From positions 23,044,896-23,108,895 of the forward strand of contig NW_020312827.1 of assembly GCF_003265705.1 (NCBI RefSeq): 64,000 nt of DNA. The letters run 5' to 3'. Shown one piece after another: positions 1 to 11,690 of this stretch. The notes below the pieces were generated by a model. It was given only the letters and a program-made list of their open reading frames with translations. It had not been told where the DNA came from and searched no databases. How positions within the stretch are numbered: position 1 is the stretch's first letter; each line of letters starts with the position of its first letter. The stretch is from Callorhinus ursinus. Taxonomy: Eukaryota > Chordata > Mammalia > Carnivora > Otariidae. Position numbers and translations under genes: made by a program.

Positions 1-549
1 TTGATTAAACACTAGATGCAATCTAGATATGTATAACCCAAGATTTTACATCAGTGTGTATAAGATATGTAAAGTACTGATCTTTCAAAGGCTTGTAAAT
101 CCAAGCACTATATATAAATAGCATTAACAAGCATTTATTCAATTCTATTTTCCACTCTCTCCCCCCAAAAAAAATCCAACTAGTGATTTATATAATAATA
201 TCTCCATTTCTCTGAGAAATTGCAAAGCAGATTAAAATATTCAGTGTAATATGTTTTTACCATGCAATCTAAGAAGTGTGGAGAAATGCATATCACTGTT
301 TAATTGGGCCTGTGGTTTCTGAGAGCTTGATGTCTCAGGCTTTGAGATCAAGAAATTCAGGCTTTATTCTGAAGGTTATGAGGAGCCACGGCACAATTTT
401 ACTGAAAGGATGGAGGGTCTGATTTGTATTTTTAAAAGATCACATAATCTTTTAAAAAGATTTTGCAACTCAACTTATGTTGGGTTGAGAGTGAACTGAA
501 CAGAAGAGTGAACTGAAGGCAGAGAGCCCCATTAAAAGGTGAGAACACT
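1..549. other. Unique sequence, no gene seen
   Basis: AT-rich sequence with no recognisable exon or repeat family. Only short open frames occur. The last 15 bases (about 534-548) are the left target-site duplicate of the SINE that follows. Confidence 0.5.
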
Positions 550-758
550 GGGGCGCCTGAGTGGCTCAGCCAGTTAAGCATCCTACTCTTGATTTTATTT
601 CAGGTCATGATCTCAGGTTCATGAGATAGAGCCCCACATCAGGCTCCGTGCTCAGCGCTGTCTGCTTGTCCCTCTCCTTCTGCTCTTCCCCCTGCTTGTG
701 CTCGCTCTCACAGTCTCTCTCTTGCTCTCAAATAAATTAATAAATAAAATCTAAAAAA
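550..758 (+). mobile_element. CAN SINE (tRNA-Lys-derived carnivore SINE)
   Basis: Starts with the diagnostic head GGGCGCCTGAGTGGCTCAG, which is the tRNA-like A-box part. It continues through the 'caggtcatgatctcagg' B-box region and a CT-rich middle, and ends in AATAAATTAATAAATAAAATCT plus poly-A. A target-site duplication of about 13 bp is visible: ggtgagaacac before the element and ggttgagaacac after it, one base different. The body is diverged from the younger copies here, so this is an older, non-autonomous insertion made by L1 machinery. Confidence 0.93.
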
Positions 759-774
759 AAAGGTTGAGAACACA

Positions 775-3100
775 TTTGAACTACTTTTCTGGGGGAACTG
801 GTTCAACCTGGATGTTGATACCCTTCCCGAATAAGGTTTGCCTTTTGCTGGGCAGTAGTGGAAGCAAACGGTTCTTAGGAGAGACAACCCAGGAAACTGA
901 GAGGCAGAGGTACTGGCAAATCAAAAACCACAGGAGGAAGCCAGAGTCTGCACACTTACAATCGAAATGCAGCCATGGAAAACCAAGGACCAGCGGCAAA
1001 AACTGAGGGACGATGCTAGAACGCTAGACATGAAAGGCCTCAAGGGAGAACACGTCAGGCATGGGTAAAGGAGGATTCTAGGTCCATTTGCAAATACATG
1101 TGCACAGTTTCTTAAATGTCATATATCTCCAAATGCTTTCTTAGTCACATTTGTAGTCTCTCAACATCCCACGAGGTCACTTTGCTGGGATGATGCCAAT
1201 GGAGGATCTGGAGGCATGTAGTTTAGATGGGTTATCCAAGACACTGAAAAGCACTCAGGCCAGTTCCAAAACCTTAGTTCCCTGATTCCCATTGCATTGC
1301 TTTTGCTACGACATCATACCACTACCTTGCCAGGATCTCAAACTCTCAAGAGGAAGAGGGGCCTAGGAGTCCCCATCTGTTCATACAACTACAAGAAGTT
1401 CAATCTGTCAAAAGGAGAAACCACTGACAATGACAGGAAGAATCCACTCAGGCAGCAAGAGCCCAAGCAGAGGAACGGACAGTGGAGCTGGCTCTATCCC
1501 AAAATTCTCCAGCAGCAGACTGGAGAAAGCCAAACTGGGAAGATCACACTCTTCACCTCCAACAAAGGACCTTGGAAATGGAATTTTTACACACCACTTA
1601 GAAGAGCCGATTAAAATGCTAACCCCTCTGGAGTGGCTGTGACCACTGGCCCTGAGCAGAACACCTGCTGTGTTCCAGAAAGGGAGTGTGGAAGCCAGCT
1701 TCCTGAGGATGCACCTCAGAGACACCGGCAAAACTGCTCTCATCTCTGAATCCTTCGCCCTTCAACTGGCCTCCAAGCAGCAGTGTGGCGCCAACACCGA
1801 TAACCCCGTTGGTTACCCTGGCCTGGCCCACCCTGGAGTTCAGGAGGCACCAGAAGACAAGGGCTGCTGCCCTCCCTGCCAGACAAAGGGATGGCCTGTT
1901 GTCCTGAGGCCGGCCTGCGGATGCCTTTCCCCGGCTGCACGAACGCAGCAGGGACGGACGGCACTGTCCGTCCTCCAGTGGGGCAGCCGCAGTGAGAAGC
2001 TTCAGGTTCTCCAAGTATAAACTGACACATCACCCACTTCTTCCAGCCACTCCTTCCCAGGCCAAAAAAAAAAAAAGTCCTGATGGTGACAAAAGCAGCC
2101 CTGAGCAGGGGGTACACAAAGCAGAAATGAATTCATAGAGAAGCCCGCAATTCCACTACGGCTCTGCTCATTCCTGGGGACGCTGCATATCCCCTCAGTT
2201 CGGAAAGGTGCCTTGAGCTGACACAGCCATTGGGGTAGTTTGCTGGCTACCCCAGGAACAAGTTATGAGGCAAAGGTGAGTTTGTTCTTGCACCACCCCA
2301 TTCCCTTTCCATGCGACCTGCTAAGCAGGCAACATCCAGAGCAAGAACGCCCACCTCTAAGGGATCTGTGGGTAACCTCCAAGTTAGCGGTTGGGCCGCG
2401 AGGTCACCCTATTTGCAAAAATGAGGGAGAAGCAGAAATCCTTTTACTGGAGCGGATTCTATTTTACCTCCCTTAATGGGACTGCCTGCTAGAATCAGAG
2501 GAGGAACACGCAGAGCAAGAAAGGCAAAAAAACTATACAAGGAGGTGCCGTCCTGGTTCCTGCTGTTCCTTTTCCCTTTACAATGTCTTTTAGGGGCAAA
2601 CAAAGCATTCGGATAGCTCCAACCGCAGAGCCATCCCCAAGGGGAAACGGTGACTCCTTCACCTGCCACATCCCATCCTACAGGTATTTCAAAAGCAGAG
2701 TGTACCAGCAGACAGCAAACTGTGTCGCTATGAGCAATCCTGCACTACAAAAGAAAACACATAGGAAATCTGACCTCCCGGAGCCATTTCCAACCCTTAT
2801 CCTCAGACTCTCGGTAGGAAAGATGCAACAGAGAAATAAGTGGACTTTTCCACGCTGCTTGGGTCACTCACTAGCCTGCAGATGCTTCTTGAAAGTGATG
2901 AGAAGGAAAATGGTAAATCAAGTTGTCACTTGGAAAATAAACAGCTAGCATCCTGGCGAGGGAAGCTGCCTCAGTCCACAAAAGAATAGCCTGGAAAATC
3001 ACGCTTCACTGAAATCGCTAGAAAGCTAATGGCCTCCTGAAGACAGGCATTTCTCTCGACTGCATTACAATAAACGTTGAATTTCCTGTTCATTCATTTA
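775..3100. other. Unique sequence, no gene or repeat recognised
   Basis: This stretch is GC-richer than its left flank, especially 1620-2000, and holds several overlapping open frames of 60-131 codons on both strands. None resembles a known protein, and frames open on both strands at once are typical of GC-rich non-coding DNA. A short A12 run lies near 2064. No splice-bounded exon could be supported. Confidence 0.4.
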
Positions 3101-3104
3101 AGGA

Positions 3105-3270
3105 ATAGGGATGTACAGGTGCCTACTATGTGCCACGTGATGTGCCCAGTGCTGAACGCACTTCAGCCGCACAGCAACCCTGTGAATATGAATAATTAGC
3201 TGATACTTTACTGAAGAAGAGAAACTGCAAAGCTAAAACAACTCAAATGCCTGCTAAGTGCCAGGCCCTG
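3105..3270 (-). mobile_element. MIR SINE fragment
   Basis: Reads in reverse like a MIR: 'tgcctactatgtgcca', then 'cagcaaccctgtgaa', then 'actttactgaagaagagaaactg'. These match the remembered MIR core in the order expected for a minus-strand copy. It is old and strongly diverged, with no target-site duplication visible. Confidence 0.6.
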
Positions 3271-3347
3271 ACCTAGACTCATGCTAAACTGGGTACCCTC
3301 CTGTAGCCCAGAGTGTAGTGGGACTATGGACTTAATGATGTAGAGGG

Positions 3348-3550
3348 TAACGATGAAGACTTTGAACTGGATAGACCTGGGTTGGACCGCCGGCTCTGGC
3401 ACTTACCTAATTCTATGAAGCCTCAGCTCATTACTGAACCCTTAGTCCCTATCCCTGAGTTTCCTAATCTATAAAATGGGAATAACCAGAGTACCTATCT
3501 CATAGGGTTGCTGTGAAACATCAATCAGATAAAGTCCATGACCCAGTTCC
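3348..3550 (+). mobile_element. MIR SINE
   Basis: Follows the MIR order in the forward direction: 'gacctgggttgga', 'ggctctggcacttac', 'gagtttcctaatctataaaatggga', then 'tacctatctcatagggttgctgtgaaa'. This is a well-preserved copy of an ancient mammalian tRNA-derived SINE. It lies beside an opposite-strand MIR fragment only about 80 bases upstream. Confidence 0.8.
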
Positions 3551-3589
3551 CAGACACAGACTTGTTAGCTGTTGGCGGCAGCGGCGGCC

Positions 3590-3800
3590 CTAAGAACGCA
3601 GACACAAACAAGTAATTACAATTCAGCAGAGTAAATGTTTCACAGGTGATATCGGCACGCAGAAGAAGGAATCAATGACCCTGAGTGTTAGGGAAGACTC
3701 CACACGGGAGGTCAAACTTCAGCTGTGTCTTGAAGTATGAGTAAGAGTTCACCATACAAAAAAGGGATGAAATTCTAGTTAGAAGAAACAGCATCTTCAC
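3590..3800 (-). mobile_element. Possible ancient L2-type LINE fragment
   Basis: The phrases 'acaaacaagtaattacaattcagcagagtaa', 'gggaagactccacacgggaggtcaaact' and 'gtgtcttgaagtatgagtaagagttc' resemble a reversed L2-type LINE 3' region (late 'cttccctga' and 'ttcaagacacagct' blocks). Similarity is patchy, so the family and the borders are uncertain. Confidence 0.35.
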
Positions 3801-5326
3801 TGGTGTATTTACTGGAAAAGCACAGGGTGTTCATGGAACGGTGAGAAGTTCAATGCATAACGGGCAGAGTAATGGGCACATAAGCTCAGGCTCAGGATGA
3901 GGCCGGAGCCTTATCTGCCATATCTTGAGGCACTGGGGATGGAGGAACAACAGAGGAGAAGAAAACTGACACTTGGGAGTGGCACAATTATACCCACCTT
4001 GTATTGGAGGTTCCGTGAGTGGACAAACTGCTAAAGTGATAAAGAGGGATACAGGAGACATTTCCAAGGTAGAATGGATATTGCTAAGAAACCATGGCCT
4101 GAGGTAGTTGTGTTGTATATGGCTGCCTACCCACTTAAAATAATTAATGTAAATGCTGTACATTTTATTTTCACTTAACTACCTCATCCATAGGAGTCAA
4201 ACTATAATTATGTTTCTTCCACTACAGGCTTCTCATTTTTTTTTTTTGACAGGACTCATTTTAATTGTAGGTCAATCAAACATGCAGTGAACACAAACAG
4301 TACACTCTCTTGTAGAGGGAACTCCATTTCCTTGTCCCTACAAATCCACAAGAATATTTCCTCCCCATTCTCCAGGACAGAATGGTTTTGGAGTAACACT
4401 TGGACCCTCTCTCCTTTACTCATTTACTTCCTCCAACGAGAAGTGGTTCATCTGCTTGGTGACAGAGTAAGGGTCTGACACCCATAGAGGTCCACGTTTC
4501 TTAATTAGGGGGTCACTATTCCCATGTGTCCTGTCTTTCTCTCTCCTGCAGATCCGTCTTTCCTCCAAGAACTGAGTTCTCCTCTAGGTTCTCCCATGCA
4601 GCAAACCTATCAGAGTAGAGTCTTCCCCTGCAGAAGGCGGCTGTGGTTTTCTAGTTCTTCTCCCTAAGGCTAAGTGGTTGAGTTTAACTCAAGGGAAAAA
4701 TCATAAGGAAGCCCAATTTGGCTGCAGATCAAAGCCACATTCTCTAAAACAACTCTACCAGCAAGAAAACTGGTGTCTGGATCCTTGACCTGACCACCAA
4801 CTTGATTCTTGTGTCTGTTCCTCGATGGATTCAGAATTTTATGGTTGTCACCTCAGACAACCAGTCCTTGGATTGCTTTCACTCTGGGAAGATAACAGAC
4901 ACATCTGGAAGAACATGAGGTCAATGACAAGTAAATATATCAATTATAGCAATGACTTTAAAGCCAGCTCTATGCCACAGTGTTTACTAAGATACGTTTC
5001 TTAAAGTTACATGGAGGATACAGGTGATTATAATGGAGAAGAATTTAACCCTGGTTGCTCTCCTGGAGATAAGTGGTAGATTGAGATTTGAAGTACTGGG
5101 ATAAAAAAAAATTACAGAAAATACACACACACTCACAAATCTACATACCCCCTTGGACCAGTCCAAAAAGAATAATCTAAATGTTTATGTTTTCTTTTCA
5201 ACCTGCTTCTTTTTCAAAGTTACACAGTAACTAAGGCAATTGTACTAGAGTACCAAATGTCTCTTTGTAAGACTATATAGTCCATGGACTTGAAGAGGAC
5301 CAAAAAAAAAAAATTAGTTGGGATAG
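3800..5326. other. Unique sequence, no gene seen
   Basis: Mixed AT-rich sequence with small homopolymer runs (T9 near 4240, A8 near 5104, A12 at 5302-5313). The open frame of 110 codons on the minus strand at 3831-4163 has no recognisable domain. The A-rich run at 5302 is the left target site of the next SINE. Confidence 0.4.
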
Positions 5327-5543
5327 AGGTGCCTGGGTGGCTCAGTTGGTTAAGCATCTGCCTTCGGCTCCGGTCATGATCCCAGGGTCTTGGGATCAAG
5401 CCCCGCATCGGGCTCCCTGCTCAGCGGGGAGTCTGCCTCTCCCTCTCCATCTGCCTCTCCCCCCACTTATGCTCACTCTCTCCCCCCAATTATGCTCTCT
5501 CTCGCTCTCTCTCTCTCAAATAAATAAAATCTTTAAAAAAAAA
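5327..5543 (+). mobile_element. CAN SINE, well preserved
   Basis: Full-length copy: head GGTGCCTGGGTGGCTCAGTT, the block 'cggctccggtcatgatcccaggg', the 'gcatcgggctccctgctcagcgggga' middle, a CT-rich tract and an AATAAAATCTTT tail with poly-A. The target-site duplication is aaaaaattagttggga on the left and aaaaaattagtaggga on the right, about 16 bp with one mismatch. The intact head and matching duplicates mark a fairly recent carnivore insertion. Confidence 0.96.
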
Positions 5544-5817
5544 TTAGTAGGGACAAAAGCTGGAGAAGAGAGGATGGAAGACTAGTTCTGATACAAACAG
5601 AATTCCTAACAATGAGAAATATCCACTGTGATTCTAGAGCAGGAAGCAGGTCATCTGAAATGATTTTTCTTTTTACACTGGCACATATACTGACCCTAAC
5701 TGCTACCCAAATTAGATACTCACTGTACCCACACATACTGTTCAGAAAGGAATATAAAAGTCATGAAAGGTTCACAGAATTTGGGAAAACTCACACAGAT
5801 ATTAAGATATTTAGAAG

Positions 5818-6014
5818 CTGAGCTCCTGGGTGGCTCAGTTAAGTGTCTGACTCTTGATTTTGTCTCAGGTCATGATCCCAGGGTCGTGAGATCGAGCCCC
5901 ATGTAGGGCTCCATGCTCAGCAGGGAGTCTGTTTAAGATTCTCTCTCTCCCTCTCCTCTGCACCCCCCTCCTGCTCTCAGGCTCTCTCTAAAAAAAAAAA
6001 AAAAAAAAAAAAAA
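5818..6014 (+). mobile_element. CAN SINE, older subtype
   Basis: The head is shortened by a small deletion: 'ctcctgggtggctcagttaagtgtctgactc'. It lacks part of the A-box region present in the copy 270 bases upstream. The middle has 'gtttaagattctctctctccctctcc', a variant seen in older CAN SINEs, and the tail is a poly-A of about 24 bases. The target-site duplication is agatatttagaa before and agacatttagaa after. Confidence 0.92.
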
Positions 6015-6409
6015 GACATTTAGAAACAATCAATATGGGTTTTAAAACTCATATGGACTTTTAAAATATTTATTTCTGCCAAATCTCTTTCACCCAAGAT
6101 GAAAACAAGAATCCTCCATAACCAATCATCTTGCTGGCATCAGAAGATGCTCTAACTGACCTCCGGCCTCAGTAAGTCTGTATCTAAATCATCATGCTGG
6201 TGACACTATCCACCTTTAAGCATCCAGAGAAAATAAGACAATTTGGTATTATGTGAAACTTCCTACAGATATTTCAGGAGCTCAGATGGTTCCTGTTTCT
6301 AGAACAGGAAAGGTGATCTAGAGACTGCCACGCTTCATCTGGGTGATCAACAGGGAAGTATAAGGTGTTAAAGATTTTTATCTAATATTTCCTTCTAATA
6401 TTTTATCTA

Positions 6410-6440
6410 ATATTCTGGGAATCTAATATTCCCAGAATAT
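6410..6440. repeat. Perfect 13-bp inverted repeat with 5-bp loop
   Basis: The left arm ATATTCTGGGAAT (6410-6422) and right arm ATTCCCAGAATAT (6428-6440) are exact reverse complements separated by CTAAT. Each arm holds the TTCnnnGAA core (TTCTGGGAA / TTCCCAGAA) recognised by STAT and BCL6 proteins. The string TCTAATATT also recurs just upstream, so the palindrome may have arisen by local slippage and inversion. Function is inferred only. Confidence 0.85.
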
Positions 6441-6459
6441 ATAGAGGATGGCCAATAAT

Positions 6460-6527
6460 TGCCTCCACTAATTCGACTGCCTCCACTAATTCGCACACAC
6501 ACATGCACACACACACACACACACACT
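6460..6527. repeat. 16-bp direct duplication followed by (CA)n
   Basis: TGCCTCCACTAATTCG occurs twice, at 6460-6475 and 6478-6493, with AC between the copies. A CA microsatellite interrupted once by ATG runs from 6494 to 6527. The duplication abutting a dinucleotide tract looks like replication slippage. Confidence 0.9.
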
Positions 6528-8344
6528 GATCACTAACCGTTACATATTACAGCTCTGTACATACGTAACAAGAATACAAAAACACAGAAGCAATCTACAC
6601 ATCAATTTCCAGTAGTGTTTACTTCTGGAGAGAGAGAGAGAAGAAATGGAACCAGAGATGTACTCAAATAAGAATAAGCCTTTACAAAAAGGGTATAAAG
6701 CAAAAATGGCAAAACATTAAGATTTGTTCAAGCTGTGGAATAGCTAAACCAATGTTTATAATATCCTCTACTACAGGGACTATATGTTTGAAATATTTCA
6801 TGCTTTTTATTACAAGAAGTGAAATCTCTGCAGATGATTCTGATGAAACACCTAATGGCCTAATAAATCCTGAATGATTCTTTGTTTATTTTACATGTTG
6901 ATGTCAACTCTTCAATCATCTCTTGTGAGCACCCGTTTTTCATGTTTTCCAAATCTCCCACATACCCCCGAACGTGTTAAATAAAGACAGGTGGAACTGA
7001 AATTGAAATGCAGTTGAAATGATCACAGTGACTTGAACGTCACCAGTTCTTCCTCCTGCCCCCTCCCTGCCTTCCCCATTCCTGGAGACCCACTGCTCAG
7101 AAGGTTCAGTCTGGCTTCCTCAGGACAAAGGAAGGAAATGCTCATGGAAGCCAAGGAACAGAGAACACCTGAATTTGCTACTGAGGGAGCGCTCAACGTC
7201 AAGTGCTGAGAGGTGACCCAGGGGAGTCCAGGGTATGTCACAAGTATATCTACGCAAGCCTCCCAACCCTCCCGCCCCCCAACAGCAGAATACAACAATC
7301 CTAGTTCTTTAAGAAAATCCCCACTGAGAAACCTGAATCTGTGCCCATGCCTTTGGCCTCCCCCTGCAGCCGGCCGCCCAGTTCCTCCTTTGTTAGCACT
7401 GTGGCTCTAGCCTACAAGTCTAGACAGAGGGGCTTGTTAAAAGGCCTTGGAGTCAATGCCTGGACGAGATCAATAAGGCTTTTTATGACACAATGAAAAC
7501 TTTCTATTTTGTTAAATGCGGCTAATCTACCATTTCTGCAGTACTTCTTAAAGCTCTCAGTGCTGAGCACTACAAGCCAGGTGATTAAAACCCTGTTCAG
7601 AGACACAAACTGGGGAACTTGGCCAATGCACACATACAAATCCTGGAAACCTGTGCCGTGTCTTTTTATTTATAGCTAGGCGTGCATCTCCTTTTCCTCC
7701 CAAGAAAATGACCCTGTCAATGGAGGAGATGGGGGCGGATACTGATAAAAATTAAAACTTCCCCATTCCAGGGCTCCCAGGAAGAGAGGGACAATGCCCT
7801 GGGTCTAAAGTAATTAAAATGAAAGAATCTGACCCAGGGGTGGATGAAGATGGGGTATGTTGAAAGGTGGGGGGAGGGTAAATTCTCTAAAATGTAGGCA
7901 GACTTAAAAATCAAGTGACCTGATTTAAGAAGCCTAAATAAAGGAGAAAATCTTTAGTGACTGCAAATTCAATTCTAGTACCAACAGTTTGCGTAAAGCT
8001 ATAAGAAAGTGTTTACTTCACTGTCATTTCTTCATCTCAGACATCTAGAGTCTTTTTTAGAGGTAGAAGATTTTTTTGCTATAGTATAAAAAGGGCAGGA
8101 AATTAATATTTCTTAAACCTATATTATGTTCCAGGCTTTTACAGAAAGAGAGGCCCCATAATATACTATCTATATAGTGTTTGACAAAAATTAACCAAGA
8201 CCTGTTTTGATGATTTAAGATACAAGAGTTTAAAACACTTACCATAAGAACCAATGTATTATTAATAGAGATAACATATCTGTGCTCATGTGTCACCTGA
8301 AAGAGGAGCTTTTCCACTGGGATAACTTGGTATATTTCTTTTTC

Positions 8345-8525
8345 AACTCTCACAAAAGCCCTGTGAAATAAAGTTTGACCAGCCCCACATTACAGATGAT
8401 AAAACAGAGGTTCACAAGGGGTGAAATAACTATATGCTACCACAGCTAATAAGAAGCAGATCCAAAATACAAACTAAGGTCAACTTCCAAACACTATATG
8501 CTGTCCACCAGGTCATGCTGCCTCC
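8345..8525 (-). mobile_element. MIR SINE
   Basis: Reads as a reversed MIR: 'ccctgtgaaataaagt', 'ccccacattacagatgataaaacagagg', 'gtgaaataactatatgctaccacagctaataag', ending near 'accaggtcatgctgcct'. The order and spacing fit a nearly full MIR copy. Old, with no target-site duplicates. Confidence 0.75.
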
Positions 8526-8599
8526 TGGTGAGGGCTGGGTATCTTTGCAAAGACCTCTGTCAATAGTATTCCTGTGGGAGATGGGCTATTCACTTCTTT

Positions 8600-8710
8600 A
8601 AAAAATACACACACATTTGCATAGCATGCATGTCACATTTTCCAAACCACTTTCATGTACATTATCTAATTTTGTAAAGTACCCTCCTACAGCTTCTATA
8701 GGAACCTCTA
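8600..8710 (-). mobile_element. Possible MIR-type fragment
   Basis: The phrase 'ccaaaccactttcatgtacattatctaattttgtaaagtaccctcc' resembles the 'cactttcacatacattatctcatttaatcctcac' part of reversed MIR-family SINEs. It is short and diverged. Confidence 0.4.
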
Positions 8711-8714
8711 TCTG

Positions 8715-9890
8715 CCCAACAAAGCTAGGTTTTCAGCAAACACGGAGATGTACTAAGCACACACTTTGGGTTATGAATACAGATCATAAGAACACTAAGA
8801 AACATTGTAGGAATTCTATACATTTGCAACACTGGAAATATATAAATGCTAAAACAAAAACCACTGAATTATGAGAGCATAAATAAGGAAATCCACTTTT
8901 GACGCATTGAATCTAAAATGGAAACCCTCCTTCTGAGTCAGAATGATTCACAAACCATTTACAGATGCTGCATCACCCCCAACAAGCTCACTGAAGCTCC
9001 AGGGCCAGACAGCTGGACTCCAGGTTAAGACAGCCAAAGCTGTAGTCAGAAATATGTTCAGGGCTTGCAGAAGAGAAAAATGTTAGCTGACTTATGATCA
9101 AAAAGAACACAAAAAACTGAGATTATAAGACTCTGAAATAGACACTCAAGTAGTTTTGTAGCTTGTATAGCCATTTTTACAATGGATATTTACAGCTCTG
9201 ATGTCAATAAAACCAAAATCCTAACCTTCTCCCAGCAATACTAGTTAAGATTTATCAGTGATAATTTTTTAACCACAGGTTATGATAAAATAATGAATGA
9301 TCTGGATATCCCAACTATGGTATGAAGATACTGCACAGAAGATCCCAGACTTATAGAAGTTAGGATATATGTACATAACACCAGCTGGTCAAGGTTTCTG
9401 ACCACACTCTGTAAGTGAATGAATCAGAACAAAGTAAGTAAGGAGACTTAGGGTACACTAAAACACTGTCTAAGACTTAAAAATACAAAGAAGACTGGTA
9501 GCTCATTCCTGCCAGATGTGGTAAAATCCCCATGTAGATGTCAGCAAAGATGCATTTCAATATGGCGGCACTGAAGTCTAAGAATAAGTTGACTGAATCT
9601 CATTCTCTGATTTAAAGGACCAGAAACTGCCCTATCTCTTTTCAGGAGTCACCATATCATGAAAGACTAACTATACCAACTAATGAATATGTGACTGAGA
9701 CAGATATCAAAATGGCATTACCATAATTCACAATGAAAAATTACCATCAAAAAATCCTACAGTCCACAGACTTGGATCCAAACACTGGTTACCAAACAAT
9801 GGTCTCAGGTAAAGTTTTCACCAATCATGATACAATCAGGAAAATACAGACACTGTAGTACATTTTTTTTAATAAAAACTAAATATATGC
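8715..9890. other. Unique AT-rich sequence
   Basis: No gene or clear repeat. Long stretches of low-GC sequence with only short open frames. Confidence 0.4.
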
Positions 9891-9892
9891 AC

Positions 9893-9962
9893 TGTTCATT
9901 CATGCAACAAATATTTATGTAGGACCTACTCTATGCTGTCCTAGGCACCGAGAACACAGAAC
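9893..9962 (-). mobile_element. L2 LINE 3'-end fragment
   Basis: 'ttcattcatgcaacaaatatttatgtaggacctactctatgctgtcctaggcaccgagaacaca' is the reverse of the classic L2 3' terminus (AATAAATATTTGTTGAATGA-type end). A short, ancient fragment. Confidence 0.65.
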
Positions 9963-9964
9963 TT

Positions 9965-10373
9965 TCATTCTACTTCTTTCTACATTTTTTGGTTTGGGAA
10001 TTTCCTGTCTTTTATAAAATGATGGTGATGACAGGTGAAATTTGTTAATGTCATTAACTGGCAAAATAAAAAGTAGTCAACACTATTTTGCCCCTTCCCT
10101 ATTCTATAAAATTTTACTTGTCAACAAAATCCAAAAGTCTGAAGAACCACCGAACCAGAGAATCTTTTCTTTGTGTTCTCAGTCAGGTGTTCACCAAAAC
10201 ATGGCGCTCTCTCAAAAAGGGGTTTACCAGGAGCTTCAAATAGAATAACCAACCATCCCAATTTGCCTGGGGCCAAGAAGTTTCCCAGGACATGGGACTT
10301 CCTGTGCTAAAATGGGAACCACCCTTGGAAAACCAGAATGGTTTTCTCTACATGGGTCACATGTCAGAAGGTT
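9965..10373. other. Unique sequence, no gene seen
   Basis: No recognisable repeat. One short forward frame of 68 codons at 10042-10248 has no family resemblance. Confidence 0.4.
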
Positions 10374-10393
10374 TAAAAAAATTAAGCAGATCA

Positions 10394-10603
10394 GGGGCAC
10401 CTGGGTAGCTCAGATGGTTAAGGGTCTGCCTTCGGCTCAGGTCATGATCCCAGGGTCCTGGGATCAAGTCCCGCATCGGGCTCCCTGCTAGGCGGGGAGC
10501 CTGCTTCTCCCTCTGCCTCTGCCTCTCTCTCTCTCTCTCTCTGACTCTCACGAATAAATAAATAAAACATTTAAAAACATATTAAAAATAAAAAAAATTA
10601 ACC
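10394..10603 (+). mobile_element. CAN SINE with a long, clear target-site duplication
   Basis: Head GGGGCACCTGGGTAGCTCAG, then 'ttcggctcaggtcatgatcccagggtcctggg', 'cgcatcgggctccctgctaggcggggagcctgc', a (CT)n run and AATAAATAAATAAAACATTT tail. The flanks repeat taaaaaattaagcagatca at 10374-10393 and 10604-10623, about 20 bp, differing only by one A in the A-run. The A-run with TTAAAA at the target fits L1 endonuclease-primed insertion. It looks recent. Confidence 0.97.
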
Positions 10604-10623
10604 TTAAAAAATTAAGCAGATCA

Positions 10624-11290
10624 AATAAAAAGATCATTGACAAAGAAAGGGGCTTGAATTAATTGGATGCTTTTGTTGTGAATTTCTGACCATTTCAAAC
10701 TTGACATTCTGGTTTTTAAAGAACAAATAATCACATTGACAATATAAGTAGTATTCATTGCTATGGCGTATTACTCTTTATGAACTTTAAAGTCGGTCTA
10801 AGAATAACCTTTTGAGGATTCAGAAGGCTCTTCGAGATTTCATGCTACCTCAGAGTCATCTAGCTCATCATCAATTATCACTGTATAACACCACGAATAA
10901 ACAGCTTTTGCTTTCCAATTGTTTGAATTTGGGATTACAAGTGTCCTCTGTATTATAAGTAACTAATTAGGCTGTATGGAATGATTTATGCAAACAGTGA
11001 TGTTCCTTGAAAATTGTTAGGATAACTTTCAGGAATGGGCAAAAACTTAAAAAAACTTCAGAATTGCAGCCTCTGGTGCACATACCTTTGACATAAAGAG
11101 GTCTGTCTGTCATCTTTGAGTGCTACTCATTCTTTTTTTCCCCCTTCCTGCTACCCCACTATCCACACCCCAACCACCTAAGACTACCCACCTGCTGGGG
11201 CCTTTGAAGCACCACTTTACAGAAGGGCAACAGTGCCCTGCTGCCCTCAATTGAAGGAGAAAGGTAAGAAAACATCATAGAAGAAAGGAG
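10624..11290. promoter_or_regulatory. Repeat-free AT-rich block, possible conserved non-coding element
   Basis: No repeat family is recognisable from 10640 to 11060. The block contains homeodomain-like CTAATTAG near 10962 and an octamer-like ATGCAAAC near 10989. The absence of old repeats in a repeat-laden window, together with these motifs, is the only argument; no gene is seen. Conservation cannot be judged here. Confidence 0.2.
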
Positions 11291-11294
11291 AAGG

Positions 11295-11425
11295 AAAAAA
11301 GCTAATACTTACTGTTCCTCCACTATATGCCTAGCACAGAGACAGGCCCTTTACAAGTATACCGTGTTTTCCATCCTATGATGACCATATGGAGTAGACA
11401 TTATCACCACCATTGATGCCCACAG
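11295..11425 (-). mobile_element. MIR-type SINE fragment
   Basis: 'aatacttactgttcctccactatatgcctagcacagagacaggccctttacaagtat' and 'tatgatgaccatatggagtagacattatcacc' follow the reversed MIR order (3' end, then central region). Diverged. Confidence 0.5.
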
Positions 11426-11454
11426 TCCCTGAGATGGGGGTGATGGTAATGCCA

Positions 11455-11690
11455 CCAGCTACTATTTTTGAAGCTTACTGTTTGTTGGGGGCTTTAGTTC
11501 TGGTTTAGTATTATGCAGATAATATTTCATATAATCTTCAGGACAACCTACTTAGGTTAACATTACCTGCAGTTTTCAAAGAAGGAAGCTGAGCTTCAGG
11601 AGTTCAAGCCTACCCAGTTAAAATATTGATAATTGACAATGAGGGAATTTAGAACAAGGCTAGACTTGGGTCTAACTTCAGTCTAATCGC
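11455..11690 (-). mobile_element. MIR SINE
   Basis: Reversed MIR signature: 'tttcatataatcttcaggacaacctacttaggtt', 'cctgcagttttcaaagaaggaagctgagcttcagg', 'gaatttagaacaaggctagacttgggtctaac'. This is a second MIR-type copy directly after the previous one on the same strand, so the two may be one broken element. Confidence 0.6.

Larger units (their letters stand above)
6026..8340. other. Mostly unique sequence
   Basis: AT-rich sequence without a gene. It contains the palindrome at 6410-6440 and the duplication plus CA tract at 6460-6527, listed separately. The block 7020-7410 is GC-richer and has short frames open on both strands, none recognisable. The block 7440-7560 is AT-rich and repeat-free. 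Confidence 0.4.

Noticed and set aside
550..760. tRNA-Lys-like head of the SINEs as possible tRNA genes
   Set aside because: The tRNA-like part is followed by the SINE body and A-rich tail, and the cloverleaf is not preserved.
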